Origin: an uncultured Oscillospiraceae bacterium
GTDB taxonomy: Bacteria; Bacillota; Clostridia; Oscillospirales; Oscillospiraceae
NCBI GenBank assembly: GCA_947589225.1
Contig: CANQBC010000006.1
Location: 1-64,000, forward strand
Direction of reading: 5' to 3'
Length of the DNA: 64,000 nt
Shown here: one piece after another, positions 7,081 through 16,685 of the stretch
How the letters are laid out: the number at the start of each line of letters is the position of its first letter
How positions within the stretch are numbered: position 1 is the first letter of the stretch
The notes under the pieces: generated by a model
Told to the model about the DNA's origin: nothing
The model's input: only the letters and a program-made list of their open reading frames with translations
Database searches by the model: none
Program-made: the position numbers and the translations under genes

Positions 7081-7644
7081 ATGTACACCGACGACGCAGC
7101 CTTCAAGGAGTATCTTGACAAGATGAACAAGACCATCGAGGCGCTGGAGGGCCAATTTGCCACGGTGCGGGCAGGCCGGGCCAACGCCTCCGTGCTCAAC
7201 CACCTGAGGGTGGATTACTACGGCGTGCCCACGCCCATCAACCAGGTGGGCACCATCTCCTCCCCGGATCCCCGGACGCTGGTGATCCAGCCCTGGGACA
7301 AGACCCTCCTGAAGCCCATTGAGAAGGCCATTCTCGCCTCCGACGTGGGCATCAACCCCCAAAACGACGGCACGGTCATTCGCCTGGCCTTCCCGCAGCT
7401 CACCGAGGAGCGCCGCGCGGACCTCATCAAGCAGGTGCGCAAGTACGCCGAGACGGCCAAGACCGCCGTGCGCAACGTCCGCCGGGACGCCAACGAGAAA
7501 TTCAAGAAGATGCAGAAGGCCAGCGACGTCACCGAGGACGACTTGAAGCTCATGGAGCGGGACCTTCAGACCATGACCGACGACTACATCAAGAAGGTGG
7601 ACGAGTCCACGGCCAAGAAGGAGAAGGAACTGACACAGATCTGA
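7081..7644 (+). CDS. frr: Ribosome recycling factor
   Basis: 187 residues, standard length. With EF-G it splits post-termination ribosomes. Conserved features are RAGRANASVL and VDYYGVPTPINQ near the N terminus, the hinge and beta-rich domain II, and the long C-terminal helices with VRNVRRDANEK and LQTMTDDYIKKVD. ATG start after AAGGAGG. Its stop codon overlaps the uppS start by one base (TGATG), so translation is coupled. Confidence 0.97.
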   Translation: MYTDDAAFKEYLDKMNKTIEALEGQFATVRAGRANASVLNHLRVDYYGVPTPINQVGTISSPDPRTLVIQPWDKTLLKPIEKAILASDVGINPQNDGTVIRLAFPQLTEERRADLIKQVRKYAETAKTAVRNVRRDANEKFKKMQKASDVTEDDLKLMERDLQTMTDDYIKKVDESTAKKEKELTQI

Positions 7645-8387
7645 TGGCCATATTCGACAAACAAAAGACGGCGGGGCAGGGGACGGTCCTGCCCCGTCAT
7701 ATTGCCATCATCATGGATGGCAACGGCCGCTGGGCGCAAAAGCGCGGCCTTCCCCGCACCGCCGGCCACGCCGCGGGGGCGGAGACCTTCCGGCGCATCG
7801 CCGCCTACTGCCGGGACCTGGGGGTGGAATACCTCACCGTCTACGCCTTCTCCACGGAGAACTGGAAGCGCAGTCAGGAGGAGGTCTCCGCCATCATGGG
7901 CCTTCTCAAGAAGTATTTGGAGGAGGCCATCGAGAAGATGCGCCGGGAGAACGTGCGCATCCGCGTTCTGGGGGACACCTCCGTCCTCTCCCCGGAGCTG
8001 CGCGCCCTCATTGCCCGGGTGGAGGCCATTGACGAGACGCTTACGACCCGTACCCAGGCCAATCTCTGCGTAAACTACGGGGGCCGGGACGAGATCGTCC
8101 GGGCTGTCCGGGCGTGGGCGTCCGACCCGGAGCGGGAGGAGCTGAGCGAGGAGGTGCTGTCCCGCTACCTCTACACCGCCGGAATGCCGGACCCGGACCT
8201 GGTCATACGCCCCAGCGGGGAGGAGCGCATCTCCAACTTCCTCCTGTGGCAGTCGGCCTACTCTGAGTTTTACTTCACCGACACCCTCTGGCCGGATTTC
8301 ACGGAAGCGGACATGGACGCGGCCATCGAGGCGTATCAAAAGCGCGACCGCCGCTACGGCGGCGTGAAGCTGTCGAAAAAGCCCTGA
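7644..8387 (+). CDS. uppS: Isoprenyl transferase (undecaprenyl diphosphate synthase)
   Basis: 247 residues. Makes the C55 lipid carrier for cell-wall synthesis by cis-condensation of isopentenyl-PP on farnesyl-PP. The catalytic block HIAIIMDGNGRWA carries the essential Asp. YLTVYAFSTENWKR, and RPSGEERISNFLLWQ with YSEFYFTDTLWPDF near the C terminus, complete the family signature. It starts on the ATG that overlaps the frr stop, and no separate ribosome-binding site is seen. Confidence 0.96.
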   Translation: MAIFDKQKTAGQGTVLPRHIAIIMDGNGRWAQKRGLPRTAGHAAGAETFRRIAAYCRDLGVEYLTVYAFSTENWKRSQEEVSAIMGLLKKYLEEAIEKMRRENVRIRVLGDTSVLSPELRALIARVEAIDETLTTRTQANLCVNYGGRDEIVRAVRAWASDPEREELSEEVLSRYLYTAGMPDPDLVIRPSGEERISNFLLWQSAYSEFYFTDTLWPDFTEADMDAAIEAYQKRDRRYGGVKLSKKP

Positions 8388-8453
8388 CGGGTTTTCCCCG
8401 GCAAAGATACGTTTTCCTTAGACTGACCGGCCATTTCACAAGGAGGTTTTCCT

Positions 8454-9275
8454 ATGCTTTTGACAAGAACCATCATGGCGGCGGTGATGATCGCGCTGCT
8501 GCTGGCGCTCTCTTTGTGGCTGCCGCCCGTCTGGATGGCGGCGGTCATCGCCGTCCTCCTTTTTATCGGCGCTTATGAGCTGATGCGCACCGTGGGCGAC
8601 ACGAAAAAGCCCCGGCACTTCATCTGGCCGGGACTCACCGCCGCCGCCATACCCCTGGGGTTCTATTTCGGCCGCGCCGAGATCGTCCTGCGGGTGAGCC
8701 TCACCTTTCTGATGGTAGTGCTGTTCGCCGAGGCCATATTCACCTACGGAACGGAAAAACCGGTGAAATTCCAGACCGTCCTTTCCGGCTTCTTCGGCGG
8801 GATCCTTGTGCCGGTGTGTTTGTCCGCCCTTTTACAGCTTCGCATGATGGAAAAGGGCGGGTATCTCGTCATCATGGCTTTCGTCATCACCGCCATGTCC
8901 GACACCGGCGGGTACTTCGGAGGCATGTTTTTCGGCCGCCATAAGGGCGTTCTCAAGTGCAGTCCCCACAAATCCCTGGAGGGCTTTATCGGAAGCTTCC
9001 TCTTCGGTATCGCGGGGATCCTCATTTTCGGTGTCATAATGGACAAGGCCGCGGGCATAAGCGTACATTACGGCCTGCTGGTCCTCTACGCCACTCTCGG
9101 CAACGTCACCACCCAAATCGGGGATCTGGCCTTTTCCGTCATCAAGCGGGAGCACAATATCAAGGACTACGGGAACCTCATCCCCGGCCACGGCGGCGTG
9201 CTGGACAGGTTCGACAGCATTATCTTCACCGCCCCGCTGGTGTACATGCTGATGACCTACATACCGGCGCTGTGA
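8454..9275 (+). CDS. cdsA: Phosphatidate cytidylyltransferase
   Basis: 273 residues with about seven hydrophobic segments. Integral membrane enzyme making CDP-diacylglycerol from CTP and phosphatidic acid. The C-terminal signature IKREHNIKDYGNLIPGHGG followed by LDRFDS is intact, and DTGGYFGGMFFGRHKG supplies the Asp cluster. ATG start with AAGGAGG. It is separated from uppS by 66 bases, the usual order in clostridia. Confidence 0.95.
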   Translation: MLLTRTIMAAVMIALLLALSLWLPPVWMAAVIAVLLFIGAYELMRTVGDTKKPRHFIWPGLTAAAIPLGFYFGRAEIVLRVSLTFLMVVLFAEAIFTYGTEKPVKFQTVLSGFFGGILVPVCLSALLQLRMMEKGGYLVIMAFVITAMSDTGGYFGGMFFGRHKGVLKCSPHKSLEGFIGSFLFGIAGILIFGVIMDKAAGISVHYGLLVLYATLGNVTTQIGDLAFSVIKREHNIKDYGNLIPGHGGVLDRFDSIIFTAPLVYMLMTYIPAL

Positions 9276-9349
9276 CCCCGCGTAGTCACCCGGAGCGCGA
9301 TCGCCGCCTCCGCGAAAAACACACATCGCGATAAAAAGAAGGTATCACA

Positions 9350-10489
9350 ATGCACCACACCCTCACCGTCCTCGGCTCCACCGGCTCCATCGGCACACAG
9401 ACGCTGGAGGCCGCGAGACTGCTGGGCTTCAGGATCACCGCCCTGACGGCGAATAAAAACGTTCCCCTGATGGAGCGGCAGGCACGGGAATTCCGGCCCG
9501 CGCTTATCGCCATGGCCGACGAGGCCGCGGCGCGGGAGATGAGGATCCGCCTTGCCGACACGGGCATAAAGGTTCTCTCCGGCGTGCCCGGCGTGTGCGA
9601 GGCCGCGGCTCAGGACGCGGAAATCGTGGAGTCGTCCCTTGTGGGCATCGCGGGGCTTCTCCCGACCCTGGCGGCCATACGGGGCGGGAACCGCCGTATT
9701 GCCCTTGCCAATAAGGAGACGCTGGTGTGCGCCGGGCGAATCGTGAAGCGGGAGATCCTGGAGCGCGGCTGTGAGCTTATCCCCGTGGACTCCGAGCACT
9801 CCGCCATCTTCCAGTGTCTCATGGGCGGCGCCGGGTGCGAGGTCAAGCGCATACTGCTCACCGCCTCCGGCGGCCCCTTCCGCACCCTGACGCGGGAGGA
9901 GCTTTACGCCGTCACACCCGCGCGCGCCCTCCGCCACCCCAACTGGGACATGGGCGCCAAGGTGACCGTCGACTCCGCCTCCATGATGAACAAGGGGCTG
10001 GAGGTCATAGAGGCCATGCACCTTTTTGACGTCGCCCCGGACAGGATCGCCGTACTCGTCCACCCCCAGAGCGTCGTCCACTCCGCCGTGGAGTTTTGCG
10101 ACAACTCCGTCATCGCCCAGCTGGGGGTGCCGGATATGCGCCTTCCCATCCAGTTGGCGCTCACATACCCCGCGCGGCTGCCCTCCCTGGCCGGGGAGCT
10201 GTATCTTAACAAAATCGGCTCCCTCACCTTTGAGGAGCCGGATCTGGAAAAATTCCGCTGTCTTGCCATAGCTCTGAAAACGGCGCCCCGCGCGGACGCC
10301 GCCCCCGCCGTCATGAACGCCGCCAACGAGGTCGCCGTCCGGGCCTTTCTCGACGGGAGGATCGGCTTCATGGACATCCCGGATATGGTGGAGCGCGCGA
10401 TATCAGACTTCGGAAATTCCCCCGCGGACACGGTGGAGGACATCCTCGCCGCCGATAAACTGACGCGGGGCTCGATAAAGGTGAACTGA
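9350..10489 (+). CDS. dxr: 1-deoxy-D-xylulose 5-phosphate reductoisomerase
   Basis: 379 residues; second enzyme of the MEP isoprenoid pathway, NADPH-dependent. The N terminus has the Rossmann motif LGSTGSIGTQTL. Metal- and substrate-binding blocks are visible as PVDSEHSAIFQC, TASGGPFR, PNWDMGAKVTVDSASMMNKGLE, and the NAANEVAV segment in the C-terminal helical domain. ATG start behind AGAAGG. With ispG 1.1 kb downstream it places two MEP enzymes in one operon. Confidence 0.97.
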   Translation: MHHTLTVLGSTGSIGTQTLEAARLLGFRITALTANKNVPLMERQAREFRPALIAMADEAAAREMRIRLADTGIKVLSGVPGVCEAAAQDAEIVESSLVGIAGLLPTLAAIRGGNRRIALANKETLVCAGRIVKREILERGCELIPVDSEHSAIFQCLMGGAGCEVKRILLTASGGPFRTLTREELYAVTPARALRHPNWDMGAKVTVDSASMMNKGLEVIEAMHLFDVAPDRIAVLVHPQSVVHSAVEFCDNSVIAQLGVPDMRLPIQLALTYPARLPSLAGELYLNKIGSLTFEEPDLEKFRCLAIALKTAPRADAAPAVMNAANEVAVRAFLDGRIGFMDIPDMVERAISDFGNSPADTVEDILAADKLTRGSIKVN

Positions 10490-10491
10490 AA

Positions 10492-11550
10492 ATGTATATT
10501 ATTATCGCCATCCTCGCCTTTGGCGTCCTTATCGCCCTTCACGAGCTGGGCCACTTCCTCGCGGCAAAGGCGTGCAACGTGAAGGTCAACGAATATTCCA
10601 TCGGCATGGGGCCCGCAATATGGAAAAAGCAGGGAAAGGAGACCCTTTACGCCCTGCGGCTTCTGCCCATCGGCGGCTACTGCGCCATGGAGGGGGAGGA
10701 CGCCTCCCCGGAGGGGAACGCCGATCCCCGCGCGTTTTTTAATAAGCCCTGGTGGCAGAAGGCCATTATCCTGGTGGCCGGCGCGGCCATGAACTTCCTT
10801 ATCGGCTTTGTCATCGTGGGCGTTATCTACGCCTCCGCGGACGCCTTTGTCACCAACCAGGTGGTGGAGACCGTGGACGGGTTCCTCTACGCCGAAAACG
10901 GCATTGAGGCCGGGGACAGGATATACTCCATCGACGGGCACCGGATCTACTACTCCTCCGATTTCTCCATATATATGCAGAGAGCCGGTTCCACCGTGGA
11001 CATGGTGGTGATCCGCGACGGTGAGAAGGTCACGCTCAAAGACTACGGCCTCAAGCCCGCCCAGTACGCCGACGGCTACCGCTACGGGGTCACCTTCGGC
11101 TCTGTCCGGGCGGATTTCGGAATGAAGCTCAAATACACCTGGTACACCTCCGTCAACTTCGTGCGCACCGTCTGGATGGGCCTCTCCGACCTGGTCACCG
11201 GGGCTGTGGGCCTGCGGGATATGTCCGGTGTGGTGGGCATCGTAGGTACCATCAACGACATGGGCCAGCAGGTGGAGGAGGAGACCCATTCCCGGGCCGC
11301 GGCCCTTGAACAGGTCTTTTACCTGATCGCCGTGATCGCCGTGAACCTGGCGGTGATGAACCTCCTGCCCATTCCCGCCCTTGACGGCGGACGGCTCCTC
11401 TTCGTCCTGCTCAACGCCGTCACCATGCTCCTTTTCAAAAAGCAGATCGACCCCAAATACGAAAGCTGGGTTCACGCCGCCGGTATGGTGGCGCTCCTGG
11501 GCCTTATGGCCGTCATAATGGTCAGCGACGTGCTGAAATATATAAAATGA
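10492..11550 (+). CDS. rseP: Site-2 zinc metalloprotease, M50 family
   Basis: 352 residues, intramembrane protease. The zinc site is HELGHFLAAK in the first membrane helix, with the third ligand in the C-terminal NLLPIPALDGGR motif. A single PDZ domain sits between (roughly residues 120-200, containing NGIEAGDRIYSIDGH). Transmembrane segments are at the N terminus, after the zinc motif and near the C terminus. In Gram-positives such enzymes cleave anti-sigma factors or pheromone precursors. The gene follows dxr by two bases. Whether it acts on the membrane-anchored sigma factor elsewhere in this window cannot be told. Confidence 0.92.
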   Translation: MYIIIAILAFGVLIALHELGHFLAAKACNVKVNEYSIGMGPAIWKKQGKETLYALRLLPIGGYCAMEGEDASPEGNADPRAFFNKPWWQKAIILVAGAAMNFLIGFVIVGVIYASADAFVTNQVVETVDGFLYAENGIEAGDRIYSIDGHRIYYSSDFSIYMQRAGSTVDMVVIRDGEKVTLKDYGLKPAQYADGYRYGVTFGSVRADFGMKLKYTWYTSVNFVRTVWMGLSDLVTGAVGLRDMSGVVGIVGTINDMGQQVEEETHSRAAALEQVFYLIAVIAVNLAVMNLLPIPALDGGRLLFVLLNAVTMLLFKKQIDPKYESWVHAAGMVALLGLMAVIMVSDVLKYIK

Positions 11551-11612
11551 ATCCTTCCTCCTGAACCTTTAAGGCGACTGGCGCCTTAATTTCACTTAAC
11601 GAGGTACCCGCC

Positions 11613-12647
11613 ATGACAAAAGAGATCTCCGTTGGCGCAGTCAAGATCGGCGGCGGCGCGCCCGTATCCGTCCAGTCCATGTGCAACACACGCACAAGCG
11701 ACGTGGAGGCCACCGCCGCCCAGATCGCGCGTTTGGAGGCCGCCGGATGCGACATCATCCGCGTCGCCGTCCCGGATATGGAGGCGGCAAGGGCCGTCGC
11801 CGCCATCAAAAAGCGCGTCCGCATCCCCCTGGTGGCCGACATCCATTTCGACTACCGCCTCGCCCTGACGGCCCTGGACGGGGGCGTGGACAAGATACGG
11901 ATAAATCCCGGAAATATCGGTTCCTCCGACCGGGTGCGGGCCGTCGCCCGCGCCTGCGAGGAGCGCGGCGTCCCCATCCGCATTGGGGTCAACTCCGGGA
12001 GCGTGGAGCGGGAGCTTTTGCAAAAATACGGCGGCCCCACCGCCCAGGCCATGGTGGAGAGCGCCCTGGGCCACGCCCGCCTTTTGGAGGACGTGGGCTT
12101 TTCGGACATCTGCCTGTCCGTGAAATCGTCCACGGTGACGCGTACGATCGAGGCGTACAGGCTCCTTTCACAGCAATGCGATTACCCCCTGCACCTGGGG
12201 GTCACCGAGGCGGGCACCGAATACCTCGGCGCCATCAACTCCGCCGTCGGCATTGGCACGCTCCTTTCCGAGGGCATCGGCGACACCATCCGCGTCAGCC
12301 TCACCGCCGACCCGGTGCGGGAGGTGGAGGCCGGCATCGCCATTTTGAAGGCCGCGGGCAAGCGCTCCGGCGGCGTCAAATTTGTCTCCTGCCCCACCTG
12401 CGGCAGGACGCGCATCGACCTTGTCGCCCTGGCCCATGAGGTGGAGACGCGGCTGAAGGATTGCAAAAAGGACATCACCGTGGCCGTCATGGGCTGCGCC
12501 GTCAACGGCCCCGGGGAGGCCCGGGAGGCCGACTTTGGCGTCGCCGGGGGAGACGGCGAGGGGCTGCTTTTCAAAAAAGGCGAGATCGTCGCCAAGCTGC
12601 CCTATGAGAAGCTGGCGGACGGCCTTTTGGAACTCATCGGAGAGTAA
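11613..12647 (+). CDS. ispG: 4-hydroxy-3-methylbut-2-enyl diphosphate synthase (GcpE)
   Basis: 344 residues, the short bacterial form. A [4Fe-4S] enzyme converting MEcPP to HMBPP in the MEP pathway. The N terminus has VSVQSMCNTRTSD and VADIHFDYRLAL. The iron-sulfur ligands are the C-terminal cysteines in SCPTCGRTRID and MGCAVNGPGEA. ATG start after GAGGT. A small hairpin (TTAAGGCG/CGCCTTAA) precedes it in the 62-base gap after rseP. Confidence 0.96.
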   Translation: MTKEISVGAVKIGGGAPVSVQSMCNTRTSDVEATAAQIARLEAAGCDIIRVAVPDMEAARAVAAIKKRVRIPLVADIHFDYRLALTALDGGVDKIRINPGNIGSSDRVRAVARACEERGVPIRIGVNSGSVERELLQKYGGPTAQAMVESALGHARLLEDVGFSDICLSVKSSTVTRTIEAYRLLSQQCDYPLHLGVTEAGTEYLGAINSAVGIGTLLSEGIGDTIRVSLTADPVREVEAGIAILKAAGKRSGGVKFVSCPTCGRTRIDLVALAHEVETRLKDCKKDITVAVMGCAVNGPGEAREADFGVAGGDGEGLLFKKGEIVAKLPYEKLADGLLELIGE

Positions 12648-12680
12648 GTACACAAGACCCGGCATCAGGAGATAGACACA

Positions 12681-15600
12681 ATGGACTATGTAAACTTACT
12701 GGATATGTTTCCCGGCCTGTCCGACTGCGGCGCGCCCCGGCACACCCTCAGCACCGGCAAGGTGACGGGCGCCACGGTGGAGCGGGAGCATATGACCATG
12801 ACCCTGGACGTGAGCTTTGACGAGAGCCTGCCCCCCGTGTACGCCGCCATGGTGGAGCGGCGCGTGGAGCGGGACTACGGCCTGTCCCGCTGTACCATGA
12901 ACGTGAGGGCGCCGGAGCCAAAGACGGCGCCCTCCGGCGCGCCGAAAAAGGAGCGGAAGGCCGGTAAGACCATATTCGGCAGGCTGTCCGGGGCAAAGGA
13001 GACGCCCATGGGGGAGCTGACGCTGGAATCGGGGCGCGTCACCGTCACGGGGAAAATCTTCGCCATGAACTGCCGGGACGTGAAGAGCGGCGCGTTCATC
13101 CTGAACTTCGACATGACCGACGGCACGGGTTCCGTGCGCGTCTCAAAATTCATCAAGGACGAGAACGAGAAGGCCGCGGCGAGGACGATCGAGACGGGCA
13201 TGACCGTCACCTGCCAGGGCTCTATGTCCTTTAACCGCTTTGACAACGATATTGTTCTTGAGCCCTACGCCGTCGCCGCCGCCCCGGAGAAGGAGCCCCG
13301 GCGGGACACGGCGGAGGAGAAGCGGGTGGAGCTTCATCTGCACACGAAAATGAGCGCCATGGACGCGGTGACGGACGCGGGGGAGGCCGTCAGGCGCGCC
13401 ATCGCTTGGGGACACCCGGCCATCGCCATCACCGACCACGGCGTGTGCCAGTCCTTCCCGGACGCCATGAAGGCGGCGGGGGACAAGATCAAGGTCATCT
13501 ACGGCGTGGAGGGGTACTACATAAACGACGTGGACGACCGGGTTGCCCTGATGGGATCCGGCGACGGCCCCCTCTCCGGCGACTTTGTGGCCTTTGACAT
13601 CGAGACGACGGGCCTTTCCTCCCGGACGGACGCCCTCACCGAGATCGGCGCCGTGCGCTTTCACGGCGGCATGGAGGCCGGGCGTTTCCAGACCTTCGTG
13701 GATCCGGGGCGGCGCATCCCCCCGGAGATCGTGAACCTGACGGGCATCACCGACGAGATGGTGGCCGGGGCGCCGGACGAGGAGGCCGCCGTGCGGGACT
13801 TCCTGGCCTTCGCCGGGGATCTGCCCTTAGTGGCGCACAACGCCAACTTCGACATCGGCTTCATCGACGAGGTGTGCCGCCGCCACGGGATGGCCTTCGA
13901 CCCCACCTACATCGACACGCTCACCATGGCCCAGGGGATGCTCCCGGAGCTGCGCAACCACAAGCTGGACATGGTGGCGGGGAACCTGGGCCTCCCCGAT
14001 TTCAACCACCACCGGGCCTCCGACGACGCCTGCACCTGCGGGCTTATCTTCGCCCGCTTCGCCCTTCAGCTGGCCGAGAGGGGCGTTAAACGGCTCTCGG
14101 AGATCGACGGCGTTATCCGGGAGGACAGGCAGAAAGGGTCGGCCCGCCGCCGGCCCAGGCCCCAGCACATCATCCTTCTGGCCCGAACCCAGGCCGGGAT
14201 CAAGAACCTCTACAAGATCGTCACCGCCAGCCACCTGGAGCACCTTCACACCAACCCCATCATGCCCAAATCCCTCATCATGCGGTATCGGGAGGGACTG
14301 ATCGTCGGCTCGGCCTGCGAGGCGGGGGAGGTGTTCCAGACCCTGGTGGACGGCAGGAGCCGTTTCGAACTCAGGAGAGTGGCGCAGTTTTACGACTATC
14401 TGGAGATCCAGCCCATCTGCAACAATATGTTCATGCTCCGGGGCGACCGCCCCCGCGCCCGCGACGAGGAGGAGCTGCGCGACTTTAACCGCCGCATTCT
14501 GGAGCTTGGCGACGAGCTGGGCAAGCCGACGGTTGCCACGGGCGACGTCCATTTCCTCGACCCGGAGGACGAGATCTACCGCCATGTCCTGCTGGTGGCC
14601 AAGGAGTTTGAGGACGGGGACAAGCCCCTGCCCATCTATTTCCGCACCACCGACGAGATGCTGGGGGAGTTTTCTTATCTGGGTGACCGAGCGAAAGAGG
14701 TGGTGGTGGACAACACCCGGAAGATCGCGGAACTGTGCGACACCGTCCGGCCCCTGCCCCCCGCGGGGGTGCTCTACCCGCCCAAGATCGAGAACTCCGA
14801 GCAGCAGCTCAAGGATCTGGTGTATGGGAAAATGCACCAGCTCTATGGGGAAAACCCGCCGGAGATCGTCACCTCCCGGGTGGAGCAGGAGCTCCACGAC
14901 ATCCTCTCCCGCCACTACGACGTGATCTATATGTCCGCCCAGAAGCTGGTGCAGGACTCCCTGGCCCACGGGTATCTGGTGGGCTCCCGGGGATCCGTGG
15001 GCTCCTCCATCGTGGCCTTCCTTTCCGGCATCACCGAGGTCAACTCCCTGCCCCCCCACTACCGCTGCCCCAAGTGCCGGCACACGGAATTTCCCCGGGA
15101 CACGGGCTGCGGCTGCGGCGCGGATATGCCCGACAAGGTCTGCCCCGTGTGCGGGACGGAGTATGTGAAGGACGGCTTCGACATCCCCTTTGAGACATTC
15201 CTGGGCTTCGGGGGAGACAAGGTGCCGGATATCGACCTCAACTTCTCCGGCGAGTATCAGGCCAACGCCCACAAATACACCAACGAGCTTTTCGGCTCCG
15301 ACCACGTGTTCCGCGCCGGCACCATCGGGGGCGTCGCGGAAAAGACCGCTTACGGCTACGTGAAAAAATACGTGGAAAAGACCGGCTACCACGCCTCCAA
15401 GGCGGAGGAGACGCGCCTTGCCCTGGGCTGTGTGGGCGTCAAACGCACCACCGGCCAGCACCCCGGCGGCCTTGTGGTCATCCCCCAGGATATGGAGATC
15501 TGCGACTTCTGCCCGGCCCAGCACCCGGCCGACGACAAGGACACGGACATCATCACAACCCACTTTGAGTACCACTGCATGGAGGACAACCTCCTGAAGC

Positions 15601-16667
15601 TGGACGAGCTGGGCCACGACGACCCCACCATGATCCGTATGCTGGAGGACATGACGGATTTGGACGCCAAGAAGATACGCCTGGATGACCCGGAAACCAT
15701 GGGCATTTTCAGATCCGCCAGACCCCTGGGCCTTACGGACGACGACCCGATCATCGGCAAAACCGGGACCATCGGCATCCCGGAATTCGGCACAGGCTTT
15801 ACCCGCCAGATGCTGGTGGACACGCAGCCCGAGAATTTCGACACCCTGGTTCGCCTTTCGGGCTTCTCCCACGGCACCGACGTGTGGCTTGGCAACGCCA
15901 AGGATCTCATCACCTCCGGCACCGCCACGGTGCGCGAGACCGTGGGCTGCCGCGACGACATCATGCTTTACCTCATCTCAAAGGGCATGGAGCCCAAGCT
16001 GAGCTTCAAGATCATGGAGGCCGTCCGTAAGGGACGCGTCAAGAAGGGGGGCTTCCAGGAGGGCTGGGTGGAGACCATGAAGGCCCACGGCGTCCCCGAC
16101 TGGTACATCGACTCCCTGGCGAAAATAGCCTATCTCTTCCCCAAGGCCCACGCCGTGGCCTACGTGATGATGGCCTTTCGCATCGCCTGGTTCAAGGTTC
16201 ACCATCCCCTGGAATTTTACGCGGCCTATTTTTACCGCCGCAGCCAGAAGGGCGGCTTTGACGCCAAACTCATGTGCATGGGGGAGGAGACGGTGCGCGC
16301 CGCCATCCGAAATATCAAGGAAAATCCCGACTCCACCGACAAGGACGACGACATCATGACCACGCTGGAGGCGTGCTGGGAATTTTATAAGCGGGGATTT
16401 ACCTTTCTGCCTATCGACCTTTACAAATCCGACGCGTTGAAATTTAAGGTGGAGGGCAACGCCCTTCGCCCGCCCTTTGTGGCCGTGTCGGGCCTTGGCG
16501 AGGCCACGGCGCAGGATCTTGCCGATCACGGCAGGGGAGCGGAGTTTGTCTCCATGGAGGAGCTTCTGGCCACCTGCCCGAAGCTGTCCCGCTCCAACGC
16601 CGCCGATCTGCGCGATCTGGGCGCCCTGGGCAATATGCCGGAGTCCAGCCAGATAAGCCTGTTCTGA
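12681..16667 (+). CDS. polC: DNA polymerase III alpha subunit, PolC type
   Basis: 1328 residues, somewhat short for PolC (about 1430), mostly at the N terminus. Domain order: N-terminal region; OB fold about 118-193; PHP domain from about 217 (ELHLHTKMSAMDA), interrupted by the DnaQ-like 3'-5' exonuclease (FDIETTG near 305, HNANFDIGFI, HRASDDA); then palm, fingers and a zinc site with four CxxC-type pairs near 795-830. The PDIDLNFSG palm motif is near 850. The protein ends SSQISLF, a clear beta-clamp-binding peptide. It is the leading replicase of low- and mid-GC Firmicutes. ATG start after AGGAG. Confidence 0.97.
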   Translation: MDYVNLLDMFPGLSDCGAPRHTLSTGKVTGATVEREHMTMTLDVSFDESLPPVYAAMVERRVERDYGLSRCTMNVRAPEPKTAPSGAPKKERKAGKTIFGRLSGAKETPMGELTLESGRVTVTGKIFAMNCRDVKSGAFILNFDMTDGTGSVRVSKFIKDENEKAAARTIETGMTVTCQGSMSFNRFDNDIVLEPYAVAAAPEKEPRRDTAEEKRVELHLHTKMSAMDAVTDAGEAVRRAIAWGHPAIAITDHGVCQSFPDAMKAAGDKIKVIYGVEGYYINDVDDRVALMGSGDGPLSGDFVAFDIETTGLSSRTDALTEIGAVRFHGGMEAGRFQTFVDPGRRIPPEIVNLTGITDEMVAGAPDEEAAVRDFLAFAGDLPLVAHNANFDIGFIDEVCRRHGMAFDPTYIDTLTMAQGMLPELRNHKLDMVAGNLGLPDFNHHRASDDACTCGLIFARFALQLAERGVKRLSEIDGVIREDRQKGSARRRPRPQHIILLARTQAGIKNLYKIVTASHLEHLHTNPIMPKSLIMRYREGLIVGSACEAGEVFQTLVDGRSRFELRRVAQFYDYLEIQPICNNMFMLRGDRPRARDEEELRDFNRRILELGDELGKPTVATGDVHFLDPEDEIYRHVLLVAKEFEDGDKPLPIYFRTTDEMLGEFSYLGDRAKEVVVDNTRKIAELCDTVRPLPPAGVLYPPKIENSEQQLKDLVYGKMHQLYGENPPEIVTSRVEQELHDILSRHYDVIYMSAQKLVQDSLAHGYLVGSRGSVGSSIVAFLSGITEVNSLPPHYRCPKCRHTEFPRDTGCGCGADMPDKVCPVCGTEYVKDGFDIPFETFLGFGGDKVPDIDLNFSGEYQANAHKYTNELFGSDHVFRAGTIGGVAEKTAYGYVKKYVEKTGYHASKAEETRLALGCVGVKRTTGQHPGGLVVIPQDMEICDFCPAQHPADDKDTDIITTHFEYHCMEDNLLKLDELGHDDPTMIRMLEDMTDLDAKKIRLDDPETMGIFRSARPLGLTDDDPIIGKTGTIGIPEFGTGFTRQMLVDTQPENFDTLVRLSGFSHGTDVWLGNAKDLITSGTATVRETVGCRDDIMLYLISKGMEPKLSFKIMEAVRKGRVKKGGFQEGWVETMKAHGVPDWYIDSLAKIAYLFPKAHAVAYVMMAFRIAWFKVHHPLEFYAAYFYRRSQKGGFDAKLMCMGEETVRAAIRNIKENPDSTDKDDDIMTTLEACWEFYKRGFTFLPIDLYKSDALKFKVEGNALRPPFVAVSGLGEATAQDLADHGRGAEFVSMEELLATCPKLSRSNAADLRDLGALGNMPESSQISLF

Positions 16668-16685
16668 CATCATACGCCCGGCACA

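Noticed and set aside
13827..15872. 681-codon minus-strand open frame antisense to polC
   Set aside because: Composition is typical of the antisense of a GC-rich gene, there is no ribosome-binding site, and the plus strand is certainly polC. The same applies to long antisense frames at 9904-11475 and 61454-63535.
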